Notes under the pieces: model-generated
Databases searched by the model: none
Told to the model about the DNA's origin: nothing
What the model saw: only the letters and a program-made list of their open reading frames with translations
Position numbers and translations under genes: made by a program
Assembly (NCBI GenBank): GCA_030650875.1
Contig: JAUSDK010000206.1
Location: 1-43,043 of the forward strand
Reading direction: 5' to 3'
Source: Polaromonas sp.
GTDB lineage: Bacteria; Pseudomonadota; Gammaproteobacteria; Burkholderiales; Burkholderiaceae_C
Length of the DNA: 43,043 nucleotides
In this document: positions 11,061-19,757 of the stretch, piece by piece
How the letters are laid out: each line of letters opens with the position of its first letter
Numbering within the stretch: position 1 is the first letter of the stretch

Positions 11061-11124
11061 GTCGCTAGCTTTCAACACCACAGACTGACGCCAGGTGACG
11101 TTAAGAAGGGGGGTTGAAAGCGAC
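11061..11124 (+). other. Long imperfect inverted repeat in the corA leader
   Basis: GTCGC plus TTTCAAC (interrupted by TAGC) on the left pairs with GTTGAAAGCGAC (11113-11124) on the right. This forms a 12-bp stem with a 4-nt bulge and a long loop. It lies 80 bp before the corA start and may be a structured 5' UTR. No known riboswitch was recognised. Confidence 0.45.
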
Positions 11125-11203
11125 GCCGCCATCCACAGCCCCTTCTTGCACAAGACCCGTCCCGGGCCTTGCGCCAGCCCTTGAATTAACAGGCGCTTCA
11201 GTC

Positions 11204-12190
11204 ATGCTCAATATTTTCACCCTCGCCAACGGCAGGCTGTTCCAGGAAGAAATCGAATCCCTGGAGGAACTCTCCAAATTCCAGCCCATCTGGGTGGACC
11301 TCGAATCGCCGACGCTTGAAGAAAAGCGCTGGATCAAACAGTATTACGGCCTGTCCATTCCTGAAGACGTCATGGATGAGGACATCGAGGAGTCGGCCCG
11401 CTTTTACGAGGAGGACAACGGCGAGCTGCACATCCGGTCGGACTTCCTGATTGCCGACGAGGACGAGCCGCGCACGGTCCGCGTCGCCTTCATCCTGAAC
11501 CTGGTGAACGACGACCTCAAGAGCAAAGGCGTGCTGTTTTCTATTCACGACGAAGATGTGCCGGTGTTCAGGTTGCTGCGCATGCGGGCCCGGCGCGCGC
11601 CCGGGCTGATTGAAGACGCCAAGGAAGTGCTGCTCAAGCTGTTTGACGCCGACGCCGAATACTCGGCCGACACGCTGGAAGGCATTTACGTCGATCTTGA
11701 AAAAGTCAGCACCAAGGTGCTGTCGGGCGACGTCACCGACGTGATGGCTGGCGAGGTGCTGGGCGCCATCGCCCGGCATGAAGACCTGAGCGGGCGCATT
11801 CGCCGCAATGTGATGGACACGCGGCGCGCTGTCAGCTTCATGATGCGCAGCAAGATGCTCAACGCCGAGCAGTTCGAGGAAGCGCGCCAGATTCTGCGCG
11901 ACATCGACTCGCTCGACTCGCACACGGCGTTCCTGTTTGACAAGATCAACTTCTTGATGGATGCCACGGTCGGCTTCATCAACATCAACCAGAACAAGAT
12001 CATCAAGATCTTTTCGGTGGCCAGCGTCGCCCTGCTGCCGCCCACCCTGATCGCCAGCGTCTACGGCATGAACTTCAAGCTGATGCCGGAGCTGGACTGG
12101 GCGCTGGGCTATCCGTATGCGCTGGGGCTGATGGCGGCCAGCGCCGTGCTGCCCATGTGGTACTTCAGAAAACGCGGCTGGCTCAAGTAA
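11204..12190 (+). CDS. corA: CorA-family magnesium/cobalt transporter
   Basis: This inner-membrane pentameric channel takes up Mg2+ (also Co2+ and Ni2+). The track ORF starts 30 codons early. MLNIFTLANGRLFQEEI at 11204 fits homologues and gives 328 residues. A large acidic cytoplasmic domain (VMDEDIEESARFYEEDNGELHIRSDF) is followed by long helices and two C-terminal transmembrane helices. The first ends in the selectivity signature YGMNF, followed by MPEL at the periplasmic loop; the second is YALGLMAASAVLPMWYF, ending in the basic KRGWLK. The gene converges on mtnN with a 46-bp gap. The ribosome binding site is weak. Confidence 0.95.
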   Translation: MLNIFTLANGRLFQEEIESLEELSKFQPIWVDLESPTLEEKRWIKQYYGLSIPEDVMDEDIEESARFYEEDNGELHIRSDFLIADEDEPRTVRVAFILNLVNDDLKSKGVLFSIHDEDVPVFRLLRMRARRAPGLIEDAKEVLLKLFDADAEYSADTLEGIYVDLEKVSTKVLSGDVTDVMAGEVLGAIARHEDLSGRIRRNVMDTRRAVSFMMRSKMLNAEQFEEARQILRDIDSLDSHTAFLFDKINFLMDATVGFININQNKIIKIFSVASVALLPPTLIASVYGMNFKLMPELDWALGYPYALGLMAASAVLPMWYFRKRGWLK

Positions 12191-12229
12191 GGGCGTCAGG
12201 CCACCAGGCACAAGCGCAAAACGCGAAAA

Positions 12230-12242
12230 CTATTTTTTATAG
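12230..12242. repeat. AT-rich palindrome at the mtnN stop (degenerate dispersed element)
   Basis: CTATTTTTTATAG is a CTAT/ATAG palindrome between the converging corA and mtnN genes. It supplies the mtnN stop codon (CTA TAA). It resembles the 17-bp GCTATT-N5-AATAGC elements at 21418, 30369 and 31948 but is shorter. The T/A run could also help termination. Confidence 0.45.
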
Positions 12243-13010
12243 CGACATCAGGAAGCGCTCAATGATGGCCTGCGCATAACGGCTGGCCACCTGCTCCACA
12301 AAGCTTGAAAAGTCGACATGGGCGCTGTCGTCGGCCCGGTCTGAAATGGTGCGCACGGCCGCAAAAGGCACGCCGTAGTCCAGACAAACTTGCGCCACCG
12401 CCGCGCACTCCATTTCTACTGCCAGTACCTCATGGCCGGCAACCGCCAGCGCCGCCTGCAGCAGACGGGATTCACCGGCCCCAGACACAAAACGGTCGCC
12501 GCTGGCAATCAGGCCCTGGTGAACGCAGGCACCGGAAAACTGCTGCGTCACCAGACCGCCTCGCCCTGTCTCAGGTTCGTGCGCCAGCGCGCCGCAGGCC
12601 GCCGTGAACAGCAGCGCCGTCAAGGCCGCATCACCGACGAAGCGGGTCTGGCCGTACAGCGGCACCTCGTAACGCGGAAAGAGCGGCGACACATCCAGAT
12701 CGTGTTGCAGGAAATCGGTGGCTACCACCACATCGCCCACCTTCACCCCCGCGCCCAGCCCGCCGGCAACACCCGTGAACACGATGCGCTGAACGCCAAA
12801 GCGCTCAATCAGCGCCGTGGTGGTGGTGGCGGCAGCGACCTTGCCAATTCTGGACAAGGCCAGCACCACAGGCTGGCCTTGCAAGTGGCCCTGCCAGAAT
12901 GTGCGGCCGGCATGGCGGACTTGTTGCGGCTGCTGCAGCAGCGCCAGCAGGCCGTTCTGCTCCTGGGCAAGGGCGCTGAGAATGGCGGTGGGCGGTGCGG
13001 TCAATAACAT
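12237..13010 (-). CDS. mtnN: 5'-methylthioadenosine/S-adenosylhomocysteine nucleosidase
   Basis: This enzyme hydrolyses methylthioadenosine and S-adenosylhomocysteine to adenine plus thioribose products, clearing methylation and polyamine by-products and feeding methionine salvage. The track ORF starts 21 codons early; MLLTAPPTAILSALAQEQNGL at 13010 is the natural start (257 aa). Family motifs are VFTGVAGGLGAGVKVGDVVVATDFLQHDLDV, VEMECAAVAQVCLDYGVPFAAVRTISDRADD (catalytic Glu and Asp) and the C-terminal FSSFVEQVASRYAQAIIERF. It is monocistronic between converging corA and the upstream fadD terminator. A related purine-nucleoside phosphorylase-like role is less likely given EMEC and SDRAD. Confidence 0.92.
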   Translation of the reverse strand: MLLTAPPTAILSALAQEQNGLLALLQQPQQVRHAGRTFWQGHLQGQPVVLALSRIGKVAAATTTTALIERFGVQRIVFTGVAGGLGAGVKVGDVVVATDFLQHDLDVSPLFPRYEVPLYGQTRFVGDAALTALLFTAACGALAHEPETGRGGLVTQQFSGACVHQGLIASGDRFVSGAGESRLLQAALAVAGHEVLAVEMECAAVAQVCLDYGVPFAAVRTISDRADDSAHVDFSSFVEQVASRYAQAIIERFLMSL

Positions 13011-13054
13011 GCGCCGATTTTGACCACAAAGCGTTGGCAGAGTCCGGGCGTGAC

Positions 13055-13081
13055 AAAAAAAGGGGCCACTCACGCCGCCCC
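13055..13081 (-). terminator. Intrinsic terminator after fadD
   Basis: On minus, GGGGC and GCCCC form a stem around a 10-nt loop and are followed directly by TTTTTTT. The site lies 43 bp after the fadD stop and before the mtnN start. Confidence 0.75.
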
Positions 13082-13123
13082 CTCAACCTCTTTTTTGCAG
13101 ACGCCCAAGCCTGTGCGCCTAAC

Positions 13124-14812
13124 CTACTTCTTGTCGCGCAACTCGCGGCGCAGGATTTTGCCCACCGGCGTCTTGGGCAGATCGGTGCGAAATTCCACCA
13201 CCTTGGGCTGCTTGTAACCGGTGAGGTTGGCCTTGCAGTACGCGCGCACCATCGCTTCCGTCAGGTCCGGATTTTTCTTGACGATCACCAGCTTCACGGC
13301 CTCGCCGGACTTGTCATCGGCCACGCCCACGCAGGCGCATTCCATCACGCCATCCAGCTGGGCCACCACCTCCTCCACCTCGTTGGGGTAGACATTGAAA
13401 CCGCTGACCAGGATCATGTCTTTTTTGCGGTCAACGATTTTGAAGAAGCCGTTTTCGTCCTGCACGCCAATGTCGCCTGACTTGAAATAGCCGTCGGGCG
13501 TCATGACCTTGGCGGTTTCGTCGGGGCGCTGCCAGTAGCCCGCCATGACCTGTGGCCCCTTGATGGCAATCTCACCGGGCTGGCCCAACGGCACTTCCAG
13601 GCCGTCGTCGTCGAGCAGCTTGAAATAGGTGCTGGGAATGGGCACGCCAATGGTTCCGGTGAAGACTTTGCTGTTGGTCGGGTTGCAGCTGGCCGAAGGC
13701 GAGGTTTCCGACAGGCCGTAGCCTTCGCAGATCGGACAACCGGTTTTCTCCAGCCACAGCTTGGCCACGGCGCTTTGCACCGCCATGCCGCCGCCCAGCG
13801 AGATTTTCAGGTGCGACCAGTCCACGGTGTTGAAGTCCCGGTGGTTGGCCAGCCCGTTGAACAAGGTGTTGACCGCCGGAAAGCTGTGGACCTTGTGCTT
13901 GGAAAGCTCCTTGAGCACGGCGGGCAGGTCGCGCGGGTTGGGAATCAGGATGTTTTTGGCGCCGGTGCGCATGCCCAGCATCATGTTCACGGTAAACGCA
14001 AAGATGTGATACAGCGGCAGCGCGCAAACGTAAACCGTTTGCTCGTCTGCAGGCTTGCTGGCCATGGCCGGGCCGTTCCAGGCCTCGGACTGCAGCACGT
14101 TGGCAATCACGTTGCGATGCAGCAGCACCGCGCCTTTGGACACGCCGGTGGTGCCGCCGGTGTACTGCAGCACGGCGACGTCATCAGGCTGGATGTCGGG
14201 GCGCTTGAGCGCGCCTCGCTGGCCTTGCGCCACGGCATCGTTAAAGCGCACCGCACCCGGCAAAATGAAGGCCGGCACCATCTTCTTGACGTTGCGCACC
14301 ACATAGTTCACCAGGGCGCCCTTGAGCAGCCCCAGCTGGTCGCCCATGGCACACAACACGACATGCTTGACCGGCGTGTTGGCGATGCACTGCTCCAGCG
14401 TATTCGCAAAGTTTTCAATGATGACGATCGCCTTGGCGCCGGAGTCCCTGAGCTGGTGCTCCAGTTCGCGCGGGGTATAGAGCGGATTGACGTTCACCAC
14501 CACGTAGCCAGCACGCAAAATGGCCGCCACGGCCACCGGGTACTGCGGCACGTTGGGCATCATGATGGCGATGCGCTCGCCCTTGGCCAGCCCCAGCCCC
14601 TGCAGATAGGCGCCAAAGGCCACCGACAGGCGGTCGGTCTGGCCAAATGTGATGTCCTTGCCCATGAAGCTGTAGGCCACACGGTCGCGGTATTGACCGA
14701 AGCTCTCCTCAAACAGCGCGACCAGCGAAGGGTACTGCGACGCGTCAATGTCTGCGGGTACGCCCGCTGGATAGGCCTTGAGCCACGGGCGCTCAATCGT
14801 CTCATCATTCAT
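13124..14812 (-). CDS. fadD: Long-chain fatty acid-CoA ligase
   Basis: This ATP-dependent acyl-CoA synthetase activates fatty acids for beta-oxidation at the inner face of the membrane. The track ORF begins far upstream; GGAGAAGACAAGA before the ATG at 14812 supports MNDETIERPWLKAYP as the start (562 aa). Adenylate-forming motifs are clear: YTGGTTGVSKGA (P-loop), EGYGLSETSP, and SGDIGVQDENGFFKIVDRKKDMILVSGFNVYPNEVEEV, with the C-terminal catalytic Lys in KTPVGKILRRELRDKK. It follows pntB on the same strand after about 150 bp of palindrome-rich DNA, so it likely has its own control, and it ends at an intrinsic terminator. Confidence 0.94.
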   Translation of the reverse strand: MNDETIERPWLKAYPAGVPADIDASQYPSLVALFEESFGQYRDRVAYSFMGKDITFGQTDRLSVAFGAYLQGLGLAKGERIAIMMPNVPQYPVAVAAILRAGYVVVNVNPLYTPRELEHQLRDSGAKAIVIIENFANTLEQCIANTPVKHVVLCAMGDQLGLLKGALVNYVVRNVKKMVPAFILPGAVRFNDAVAQGQRGALKRPDIQPDDVAVLQYTGGTTGVSKGAVLLHRNVIANVLQSEAWNGPAMASKPADEQTVYVCALPLYHIFAFTVNMMLGMRTGAKNILIPNPRDLPAVLKELSKHKVHSFPAVNTLFNGLANHRDFNTVDWSHLKISLGGGMAVQSAVAKLWLEKTGCPICEGYGLSETSPSASCNPTNSKVFTGTIGVPIPSTYFKLLDDDGLEVPLGQPGEIAIKGPQVMAGYWQRPDETAKVMTPDGYFKSGDIGVQDENGFFKIVDRKKDMILVSGFNVYPNEVEEVVAQLDGVMECACVGVADDKSGEAVKLVIVKKNPDLTEAMVRAYCKANLTGYKQPKVVEFRTDLPKTPVGKILRRELRDKK

Positions 14813-14907
14813 TCTTGTCTTCTCCATGTGGATTTGCCTGAGGCAAACAACCGTCTTGCCCCACCCTCTTCGGGGCGGGTGCTTTTTCCGGGCGCCGATG
14901 AACACCG

Positions 14908-14939
14908 GCGCAATGCGCAAGTGGTTCCGCGCATTGCGC
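14908..14939. promoter_or_regulatory. Paired palindromes upstream of fadD (operator candidate)
   Basis: GCGCAATGCGC (14908-14918) and GCGCATTGCGC (14929-14939) are each a 5-1-5 palindrome and also reverse complements of each other. Their centres (14913 and 14934) are 21 bp apart, two helical turns, about 100-120 bp upstream of the fadD start. This fits cooperative binding of two repressor dimers (for example a TetR-type fatty-acid regulator; inference). As RNA the pair would also fold into an 11-bp stem, but no T-tract follows on minus. Confidence 0.5.
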
Positions 14940-14965
14940 GCAGAGCCACCTGGCGCAGCGGCGGC

Positions 14966-16390
14966 TTATTCGATGGCCTTGCCCATGTCTTCAATCACCT
15001 TCTTGGCATCGCCGAACACCATCATGGTCTTGTCCATGTAGAACAGCTCGTTGTCCAGGCCGGCATAGCCCGCGGCCATGGAACGTTTGTTGACGATGAC
15101 GGTCTTGGCCTTGTAGGCCTCCAGAATCGGCATGCCGTAAATCGCGCTGCCCTTGACGTGCGCGGCGGGGTTCACCACGTCATTGGCGCCCAGGATGATG
15201 GCGACGTCGGCCTGGCCGAATTCGGCATTGATGTCTTCCATTTCATAGACCTGGTCGTAAGGCACTTCGGCCTCGGCCAGCAGCACGTTCATGTGGCCCG
15301 GCATGCGGCCGGCCACCGGGTGAATCGCGTACTTGACCTTGATGCCCTTGTCGGTGAGTTTTTGCACCAGTTCCTTGACCGAGTGCTGCGCACGCGCCAC
15401 CGCCAGGCCGTAGCCCGGCACGATGATGACGGTTTCGGCATTGCCCAAAATAAAGGCGGCATCGTCGGCCGAGCCGGACTTGACCGGGCGCTGCTCTTTG
15501 GCGCCGGTGGCGGCCGTGCCGGCTTCGCCGCCGAAGCCGCCCAGAATCACGTTGAAGAACGAGCGGTTCATCGCCTTGCACATGATGTAGGACAGGATGG
15601 CGCCGGACGAACCCACCAGCGAGCCGGCAATGATCAGCATCGAGTTGTTCAATGAGAATCCGATGCCCGCTGCGGCCCAGCCCGAATAGCTGTTGAGCAT
15701 GGACACCACCACCGGCATGTCGGCGCCGCCAATCGGGATGATGATCAGCACACCCATGACAAACGCCAGCGCCAGCATGGCAAAGAAGGCGGCCCAGCTG
15801 CCGGTCAGCATGAAGGTCAGGCCCAGGCCCAGCATGACCAGGCCGAGCACCAGGTTGAGCTTGTGCTGGCCGGGAAAGGACACGGGCGCGCCCTGGAACA
15901 GGCGGAACTTGTACTTGCCGCTGAGCTTGCCAAACGCAATGACCGAACCGCTGAAGGTGATGGCGCCAATGGCGGCACCCAGGAACAGCTCCAGCCGGTT
16001 GCCGGCAGGAATCTCCATGCCTTTGGCGGCAATGCCGAAGGCATAAGGCTCTGCCACCGCGGCGACCGCGATGAACACCGCCGCCAGGCCAATCATGCTG
16101 TGCATGAAGGCCACCAGCTCGGGCATCTTGGTCATCTCGACGCGCTTGGCCATCAGCGTGCCTGCAGCGCCGCCAACGACCAGCGCCCCCAGCACGTAGA
16201 CCATGCCCTCGGCCTTGCCGCCCGACATCTCGACGATCAGGGCCGCCGTGGTGAGCACGGCAATCGCCATGCCGACCATGCCGAAAAGATTACCGCGCAG
16301 CGACGTGGTCGGGTGCGACAGGCCCTTGAGCGCCTGGATGAAGAAAACAGAAGCCACCAGGTACAGCAGCGTGACGATGTTCATGCTCAT
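14966..16390 (-). CDS. pntB: NAD(P) transhydrogenase subunit beta
   Basis: This is the membrane and NADP(H)-binding subunit of the proton-translocating transhydrogenase, which makes NADPH from NADH at the expense of the proton gradient. The 474 residues show eight or nine hydrophobic segments in the first ~270 residues (for example ATLLMAKRVEMTKMPELVAFMHS loops and MLALAFVMGVLIIIPIGGADMPVV). A Rossmann-like NADP domain follows, with VPGYGLAVARAQHSVKEL and ILGANDVVNPAA, both diagnostic. It overlaps pntAB by 4 bp (ATGA), the third gene of a split three-gene transhydrogenase. The MAAGYAGLDNELFYMDKTMMVFGDAKK ending is typical. Confidence 0.96.
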   Translation of the reverse strand: MSMNIVTLLYLVASVFFIQALKGLSHPTTSLRGNLFGMVGMAIAVLTTAALIVEMSGGKAEGMVYVLGALVVGGAAGTLMAKRVEMTKMPELVAFMHSMIGLAAVFIAVAAVAEPYAFGIAAKGMEIPAGNRLELFLGAAIGAITFSGSVIAFGKLSGKYKFRLFQGAPVSFPGQHKLNLVLGLVMLGLGLTFMLTGSWAAFFAMLALAFVMGVLIIIPIGGADMPVVVSMLNSYSGWAAAGIGFSLNNSMLIIAGSLVGSSGAILSYIMCKAMNRSFFNVILGGFGGEAGTAATGAKEQRPVKSGSADDAAFILGNAETVIIVPGYGLAVARAQHSVKELVQKLTDKGIKVKYAIHPVAGRMPGHMNVLLAEAEVPYDQVYEMEDINAEFGQADVAIILGANDVVNPAAHVKGSAIYGMPILEAYKAKTVIVNKRSMAAGYAGLDNELFYMDKTMMVFGDAKKVIEDMGKAIE

Positions 16391-16722
16391 TTGGCAACTC
16401 CCGAATCAGCGGACGCCACAGCAGGCGCTTTCTTTTCTTTCTTGCGGAACATTTCCAGCATCCGGCGCGTGACCAGGAAGCCGCCAAACACGTTGACGGC
16501 CGCCAGCGCCACGGCCAGCACGCCCATGGTGCGGCCCAGCGGGGTCTCGGTCAGCGCGGCGGCCAGCATGGCGCCGACAATCACGATGGCGGAAATCGCG
16601 TTGGTCACGGCCATCAGCGGCGTGTGCAAGGCGGGCGTGACAGTCCACACGACGTGGTAACCCACGTAGATGGCCAGTACGAAAATGATCAGGTTGATGA
16701 TGGTGGGTGACACGGCATCCAT
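16387..16722 (-). CDS. pntAB: NAD(P) transhydrogenase subunit alpha, membrane part (alpha-2)
   Basis: This small membrane subunit corresponds to the C-terminal membrane part of Escherichia coli PntA, encoded separately here. The track start lies 18 codons early; MDAVSPTIINLIIFVLAIYVGY at 16722 has AGAGGAGAG just upstream, giving 111 residues. Three hydrophobic helices are visible: IINLIIFVLAIYVGYHVVW, ALHTPLMAVTNAISAIVIVGAML and TMGVLAVALAAVNVFGGFLV. A lysine-rich tail follows (FRKKEKKAP). It sits 60 bp after pntAA and overlaps pntB by 4 bp. Confidence 0.94.
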   Translation of the reverse strand: MDAVSPTIINLIIFVLAIYVGYHVVWTVTPALHTPLMAVTNAISAIVIVGAMLAAALTETPLGRTMGVLAVALAAVNVFGGFLVTRRMLEMFRKKEKKAPAVASADSGVAK

Positions 16723-16782
16723 GGCTCTCTCCTCTTGTCTTTTTGTTGAAGGGGGCGGCACCAGGCCGGACCCCAAATCGAT

Positions 16783-17898
16783 TTACTTCTTGGTGACTTC
16801 GCCGTTTTGCGTCATCAGGCAGGCCGCCACGATATCGTCGGCGAGGTCAATATTGAGGGCGCCCTCCTTGGTGATGATCAGCTTGAGGAAATCGAGCACA
16901 TTGCGGGCATACAGCGCGCTGGCATCGGCCGCCACCAGCGCAGGCACGTTGGTTTCGCCCACCAGCGTCACGCCGTGCTTGACCACCGTCTTGCCGGGCT
17001 CGGTCAAGGGGCAGTTGCCGCCCTGCGGCGCCGCCAGGTCCACGATCACGCTGCCGGCTTTCATGGACATCACCATCTCTTCGGTCACCAGCACCGGCGC
17101 CGCGCGGCCCGGAATCAGCGCGGTGGTGATCACCACGTCGGCCTGCGCAATGCGCTTGGCCACCTCGGCTTTCTGGCGCGCCAGCCAGCTGGGCGGCATG
17201 GGCTTGGCGTAACCGCCCACGCCCACGGCGGCTTCGCGCTCTTCATCGGTCTCGTAGGGCACGTCAATGAACTTGCCGCCCAGGGACTCGACCTGTTCCT
17301 TGACGCTGGGGCGCACGTCGCTCGCTTCAATCACCGCCCCCAGGCGCTTGGCCGTGGCAATGGCCTGCAAACCAGCCACGCCAACGCCCAGAATGACCAC
17401 GCGCGCGGCCTTGACCGTGCCGGCGGCTGTCATCAGCATCGGGAAAAATCGCTGGTAGTTCTCGGCGGCCAGCAGCACGGCCTTGTAACCGGCAATATTA
17501 GCCTGCGACGACAGCACGTCCATGCTTTGCGCACGGCTGGTGCGCGGCGCGGCTTCGAGCGCAAACGACGTCAGCTGCGCCGCAGCCAGGCGCTGCAGGC
17601 CGGCGGCGTCAAAGGGATTGAGCATGCCGACCACCACGCTGCCAGGCCTGGCATGGGGCATTTCGGCCTCCAGCGGGCAGCGCACCTTGAGCACGATGTC
17701 GGCGCTGTAGGCGCCAGCAGCATCGGTGATTTCAGCGCCGACAGCGGTGTAGGCGTCGTCGGTCACGCTGGCGGCCACGCCTGCGCCCGACTGAACGCGG
17801 ACAGTGTGGCCCTGGGCCTTGAGCTTTTTAGCCGTTTCAGGCGTGATGGCAACGCGTGTTTCTCCGGCCGTGATTTCGGCGGGTACCCCGATCAGCAT
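16783..17898 (-). CDS. pntAA: NAD(P) transhydrogenase subunit alpha, NAD-binding part (alpha-1)
   Basis: This is the soluble NAD(H)-binding subunit that passes hydride to the NADP domain of PntB. The 371 residues begin MLIGVPAEITAGETRVAITPETAKKL, the alanine dehydrogenase/PNT N-terminal signature. The Rossmann motif VILGVGVAGLQAIATAKRLGA and the mobile-loop region YAKPMPPSWLARQKAEVAKR follow. It lacks transmembrane helices, as expected for a split alpha subunit. GGAG six bases before the ATG is a good ribosome binding site. It heads the pntAA-pntAB-pntB operon. Confidence 0.96.
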   Translation of the reverse strand: MLIGVPAEITAGETRVAITPETAKKLKAQGHTVRVQSGAGVAASVTDDAYTAVGAEITDAAGAYSADIVLKVRCPLEAEMPHARPGSVVVGMLNPFDAAGLQRLAAAQLTSFALEAAPRTSRAQSMDVLSSQANIAGYKAVLLAAENYQRFFPMLMTAAGTVKAARVVILGVGVAGLQAIATAKRLGAVIEASDVRPSVKEQVESLGGKFIDVPYETDEEREAAVGVGGYAKPMPPSWLARQKAEVAKRIAQADVVITTALIPGRAAPVLVTEEMVMSMKAGSVIVDLAAPQGGNCPLTEPGKTVVKHGVTLVGETNVPALVAADASALYARNVLDFLKLIITKEGALNIDLADDIVAACLMTQNGEVTKK

Positions 17899-18080
17899 GG
17901 GTGTCTCCTCAGTAGATTGATTTTTTTAGCGGCTGCGCGCCAGCGGGCACAGGATTCCAGACTGTCTTGCAGCTTACATGAGATTTTTAAAATTCTAGCG
18001 AGGGCAAACTATAGTTTTTCATGGCGCCTGTCGCCTCAGGCACTCTGGACACCCCACGTGCCAGTGCGCGGCATCAGGCC

Positions 18081-18109
18081 ATGGGACGCAGCACCTGCGG
18101 GCGTCCCAT
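18081..18109. terminator. Second stem-loop between mmsA and pntAA
   Basis: ATGGGACGC (18081-18089) pairs perfectly with GCGTCCCAT (18101-18109). It lies directly beyond the mmsA terminator on minus and about 180 bp upstream of pntAA. It may back up termination or belong to the pntAA leader. Confidence 0.4.
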
Positions 18110-18150
18110 AAAAACAGCCCCAGGCGCAGGGTGAGCGGCGCATGGGGCTG
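18110..18150 (-). terminator. Intrinsic terminator after mmsA
   Basis: On minus, CAGCCCC and GGGGCTG form a 7-bp stem, with an inner GCGC/GCGC pairing, followed by TTTTTAT. It begins 25 bp after the mmsA stop. Confidence 0.8.
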
Positions 18151-18175
18151 GCAAGGAGCGCGGGCTGTTGAGCGC

Positions 18176-19693
18176 TTACTTCGCGGTCGGCATCACAAAC
18201 TCGGCGCCCTTGCCAATGCTTTCGGGCCAGCGCTGCATGATGGACTTTTGCTTGGTGTAAAAGCGCACACCTTCCTCGCCATACGCGTGCATGTCGCCAA
18301 ACAGGCTTTTCTTCCAGCCGCCAAAGCCGTGCCAGGCCATGGGCACCGGAATCGGGACGTTGATGCCGACCATGCCGACCTGGATGCGCCGCGAAAATTC
18401 ACGCGCCACATGGCCGTCGCGGGTGTAGCAGCTCACGCCGTTGCCAAACTCGTGGGCGTTGATCAGATGGACCGCCTCGGCAAAGTCTTTGACCCGCACG
18501 CAGCCCAGCACCGGGCCAAAGATTTCTTCCTTGTAGATGCGCATGTCGGGCGTGACATGGTCAAACAGCGTGCCACCCATCCAGAAGCCCTGCTCGCAGC
18601 CCTCGCCGGCATCGGCGCCGGTGAAGGTGCGGCCGTCGACCAGCAGTTTCGCGCCTTCTTCAACACCCAGGTCGATGTAGCCGGTGATGCGCTGGTGCGC
18701 GGCGGCGGTCACGATCGGGCCCATCTCGGCGTCCAGTTCCTCGCCGTGCTTGATGACCAGCGTTCTGGCGCGTGCCTCCAGCATCGGAATGAGCTTGTCG
18801 GCCACATCGCCGACCAGCACCGCCACCGAGATCGCCATGCAGCGCTCGCCGGCCGAACCGTAGCCCGCGCCAATCAGCGCATCCACGGCCTGGTTCAAAT
18901 CGGCATCAGGCATCACCACCATATGGTTCTTGGCGCCCCCGAGCGCCTGCACACGCTTGCCGTGGTGCGCGCCGGTTTCGTAGATGTAGTTGGCAATCGG
19001 CGTGGAGCCCACAAAAGACACGGCCTTCACGTCGGGGTGCACCAGCAGCGCATCGACGGCTTCCTTGTCGCCCTGCACCACGTTGAACACGCCGTCGGGC
19101 AAACCGGCCTGCTTGAACAGGTCGGCCATGAACAGGCTGGCGCTCGGATCGATCGGGCTGGGCTTGAGCACAAAGCAGTTGCCGGCGGCAATCGCCACCG
19201 GGAACATCCACATCGGCACCATCACCGGGAAGTTGAACGGCGTGATGCCGGCCACCACGCCCAAAGGCTGGCGCAGCGTCCAGTTGTCAATGCCGGTGCT
19301 GACCTGGTCGGTAAAGTCGCCCTTGAGCAGTTGCGGCATGCCGCAGGCAAATTCCACGATGTCGATGCCGCGCGAGACTTCGCCCTGCGCGTCGGTGAAC
19401 ACCTTGCCGTGCTCGGCGGTGATGATGTGCGCAAGCTTGTCCTTGTTATGGTTCAGCAGCTCCAGGAACTTGAACATCACGCGGGCGCGGCGGATCGGCG
19501 GGGTGTCGGACCAGGCGGGAAACGCCGCTTGCGCGGCCGCCACTGCGGCATCCACATCGGCCGCGTTGGCCAGCGCAACCTGTCCCGAGGTCGCCCCTGT
19601 GGCCGGGTTAAAGACCGGCTGCTGGCGGCCGGAAGTGCCCGCATGGGCCTGACCGGCGATGTAATGACCAATGGCGCTGGAAGGTGTTGACAT
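18176..19693 (-). CDS. mmsA: CoA-acylating methylmalonate-semialdehyde dehydrogenase
   Basis: This enzyme oxidises methylmalonate semialdehyde (or malonate semialdehyde) to propionyl-CoA (or acetyl-CoA) with NAD and CoA, in valine, thymine or inositol breakdown. The start at 19693 has AGGA upstream and matches homologues ([15 protein letters not shown]; 505 aa), 26 codons inside the track ORF. Family marks are [35 protein letters not shown], the catalytic Cys in [14 protein letters not shown], and [23 protein letters not shown] near the end. It lacks mmsB or acyl-CoA dehydrogenase neighbours, so the substrate in this organism is open. It is divergent from a LysR gene and flanked by a clear operator and terminator. 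Confidence 0.93.
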   Translation of the reverse strand: MSTPSSAIGHYIAGQAHAGTSGRQQPVFNPATGATSGQVALANAADVDAAVAAAQAAFPAWSDTPPIRRARVMFKFLELLNHNKDKLAHIITAEHGKVFTDAQGEVSRGIDIVEFACGMPQLLKGDFTDQVSTGIDNWTLRQPLGVVAGITPFNFPVMVPMWMFPVAIAAGNCFVLKPSPIDPSASLFMADLFKQAGLPDGVFNVVQGDKEAVDALLVHPDVKAVSFVGSTPIANYIYETGAHHGKRVQALGGAKNHMVVMPDADLNQAVDALIGAGYGSAGERCMAISVAVLVGDVADKLIPMLEARARTLVIKHGEELDAEMGPIVTAAAHQRITGYIDLGVEEGAKLLVDGRTFTGADAGEGCEQGFWMGGTLFDHVTPDMRIYKEEIFGPVLGCVRVKDFAEAVHLINAHEFGNGVSCYTRDGHVAREFSRRIQVGMVGINVPIPVPMAWHGFGGWKKSLFGDMHAYGEEGVRFYTKQKSIMQRWPESIGKGAEFVMPTAK

Positions 19694-19757
19694 GAAAAAT
19701 CCTTGTGTAATCGGAAGGTGGGGTGTCGGGCCGGGGCCCAACTGCACGGCTTTGCGA

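Larger units (their letters stand above)
10677..11203. other. Non-coding divergent regulatory region between hpf and corA
   Basis: This is the longest stretch without a convincing gene (527 bp). Toward hpf (minus), TTGCAG and TAGATT with 16-bp spacing (10764-10791) form a weak candidate promoter. Toward corA there is a better promoter candidate (10989-11017) and a large stem in the leader (11061-11124). ORFs called across the region (10673-11014 minus, 10772-11041 plus) show no recognisable family sequence, and the first overlaps the hpf start. I see no remnant of rpoN. Confidence 0.5.

Noticed and set aside
14862-14888. Intrinsic terminator on plus in the fadD-pntB gap (CACCC..GGGTG then TTTTT)
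   Set aside because: The stem and T-tract read on plus, where no gene precedes them; on minus there is no T-tract. Probably incidental.
13775-15655. 626-codon plus-strand ORF across fadD and pntB
   Set aside because: It spans two well-supported minus-strand genes and the regulatory gap between them, and its sequence has shadow composition.
16807-19690. Long plus-strand ORFs opposite pntAA (434 aa) and mmsA (519 aa)
   Set aside because: Both mirror clear minus-strand genes and carry no domain; rejected as shadows.
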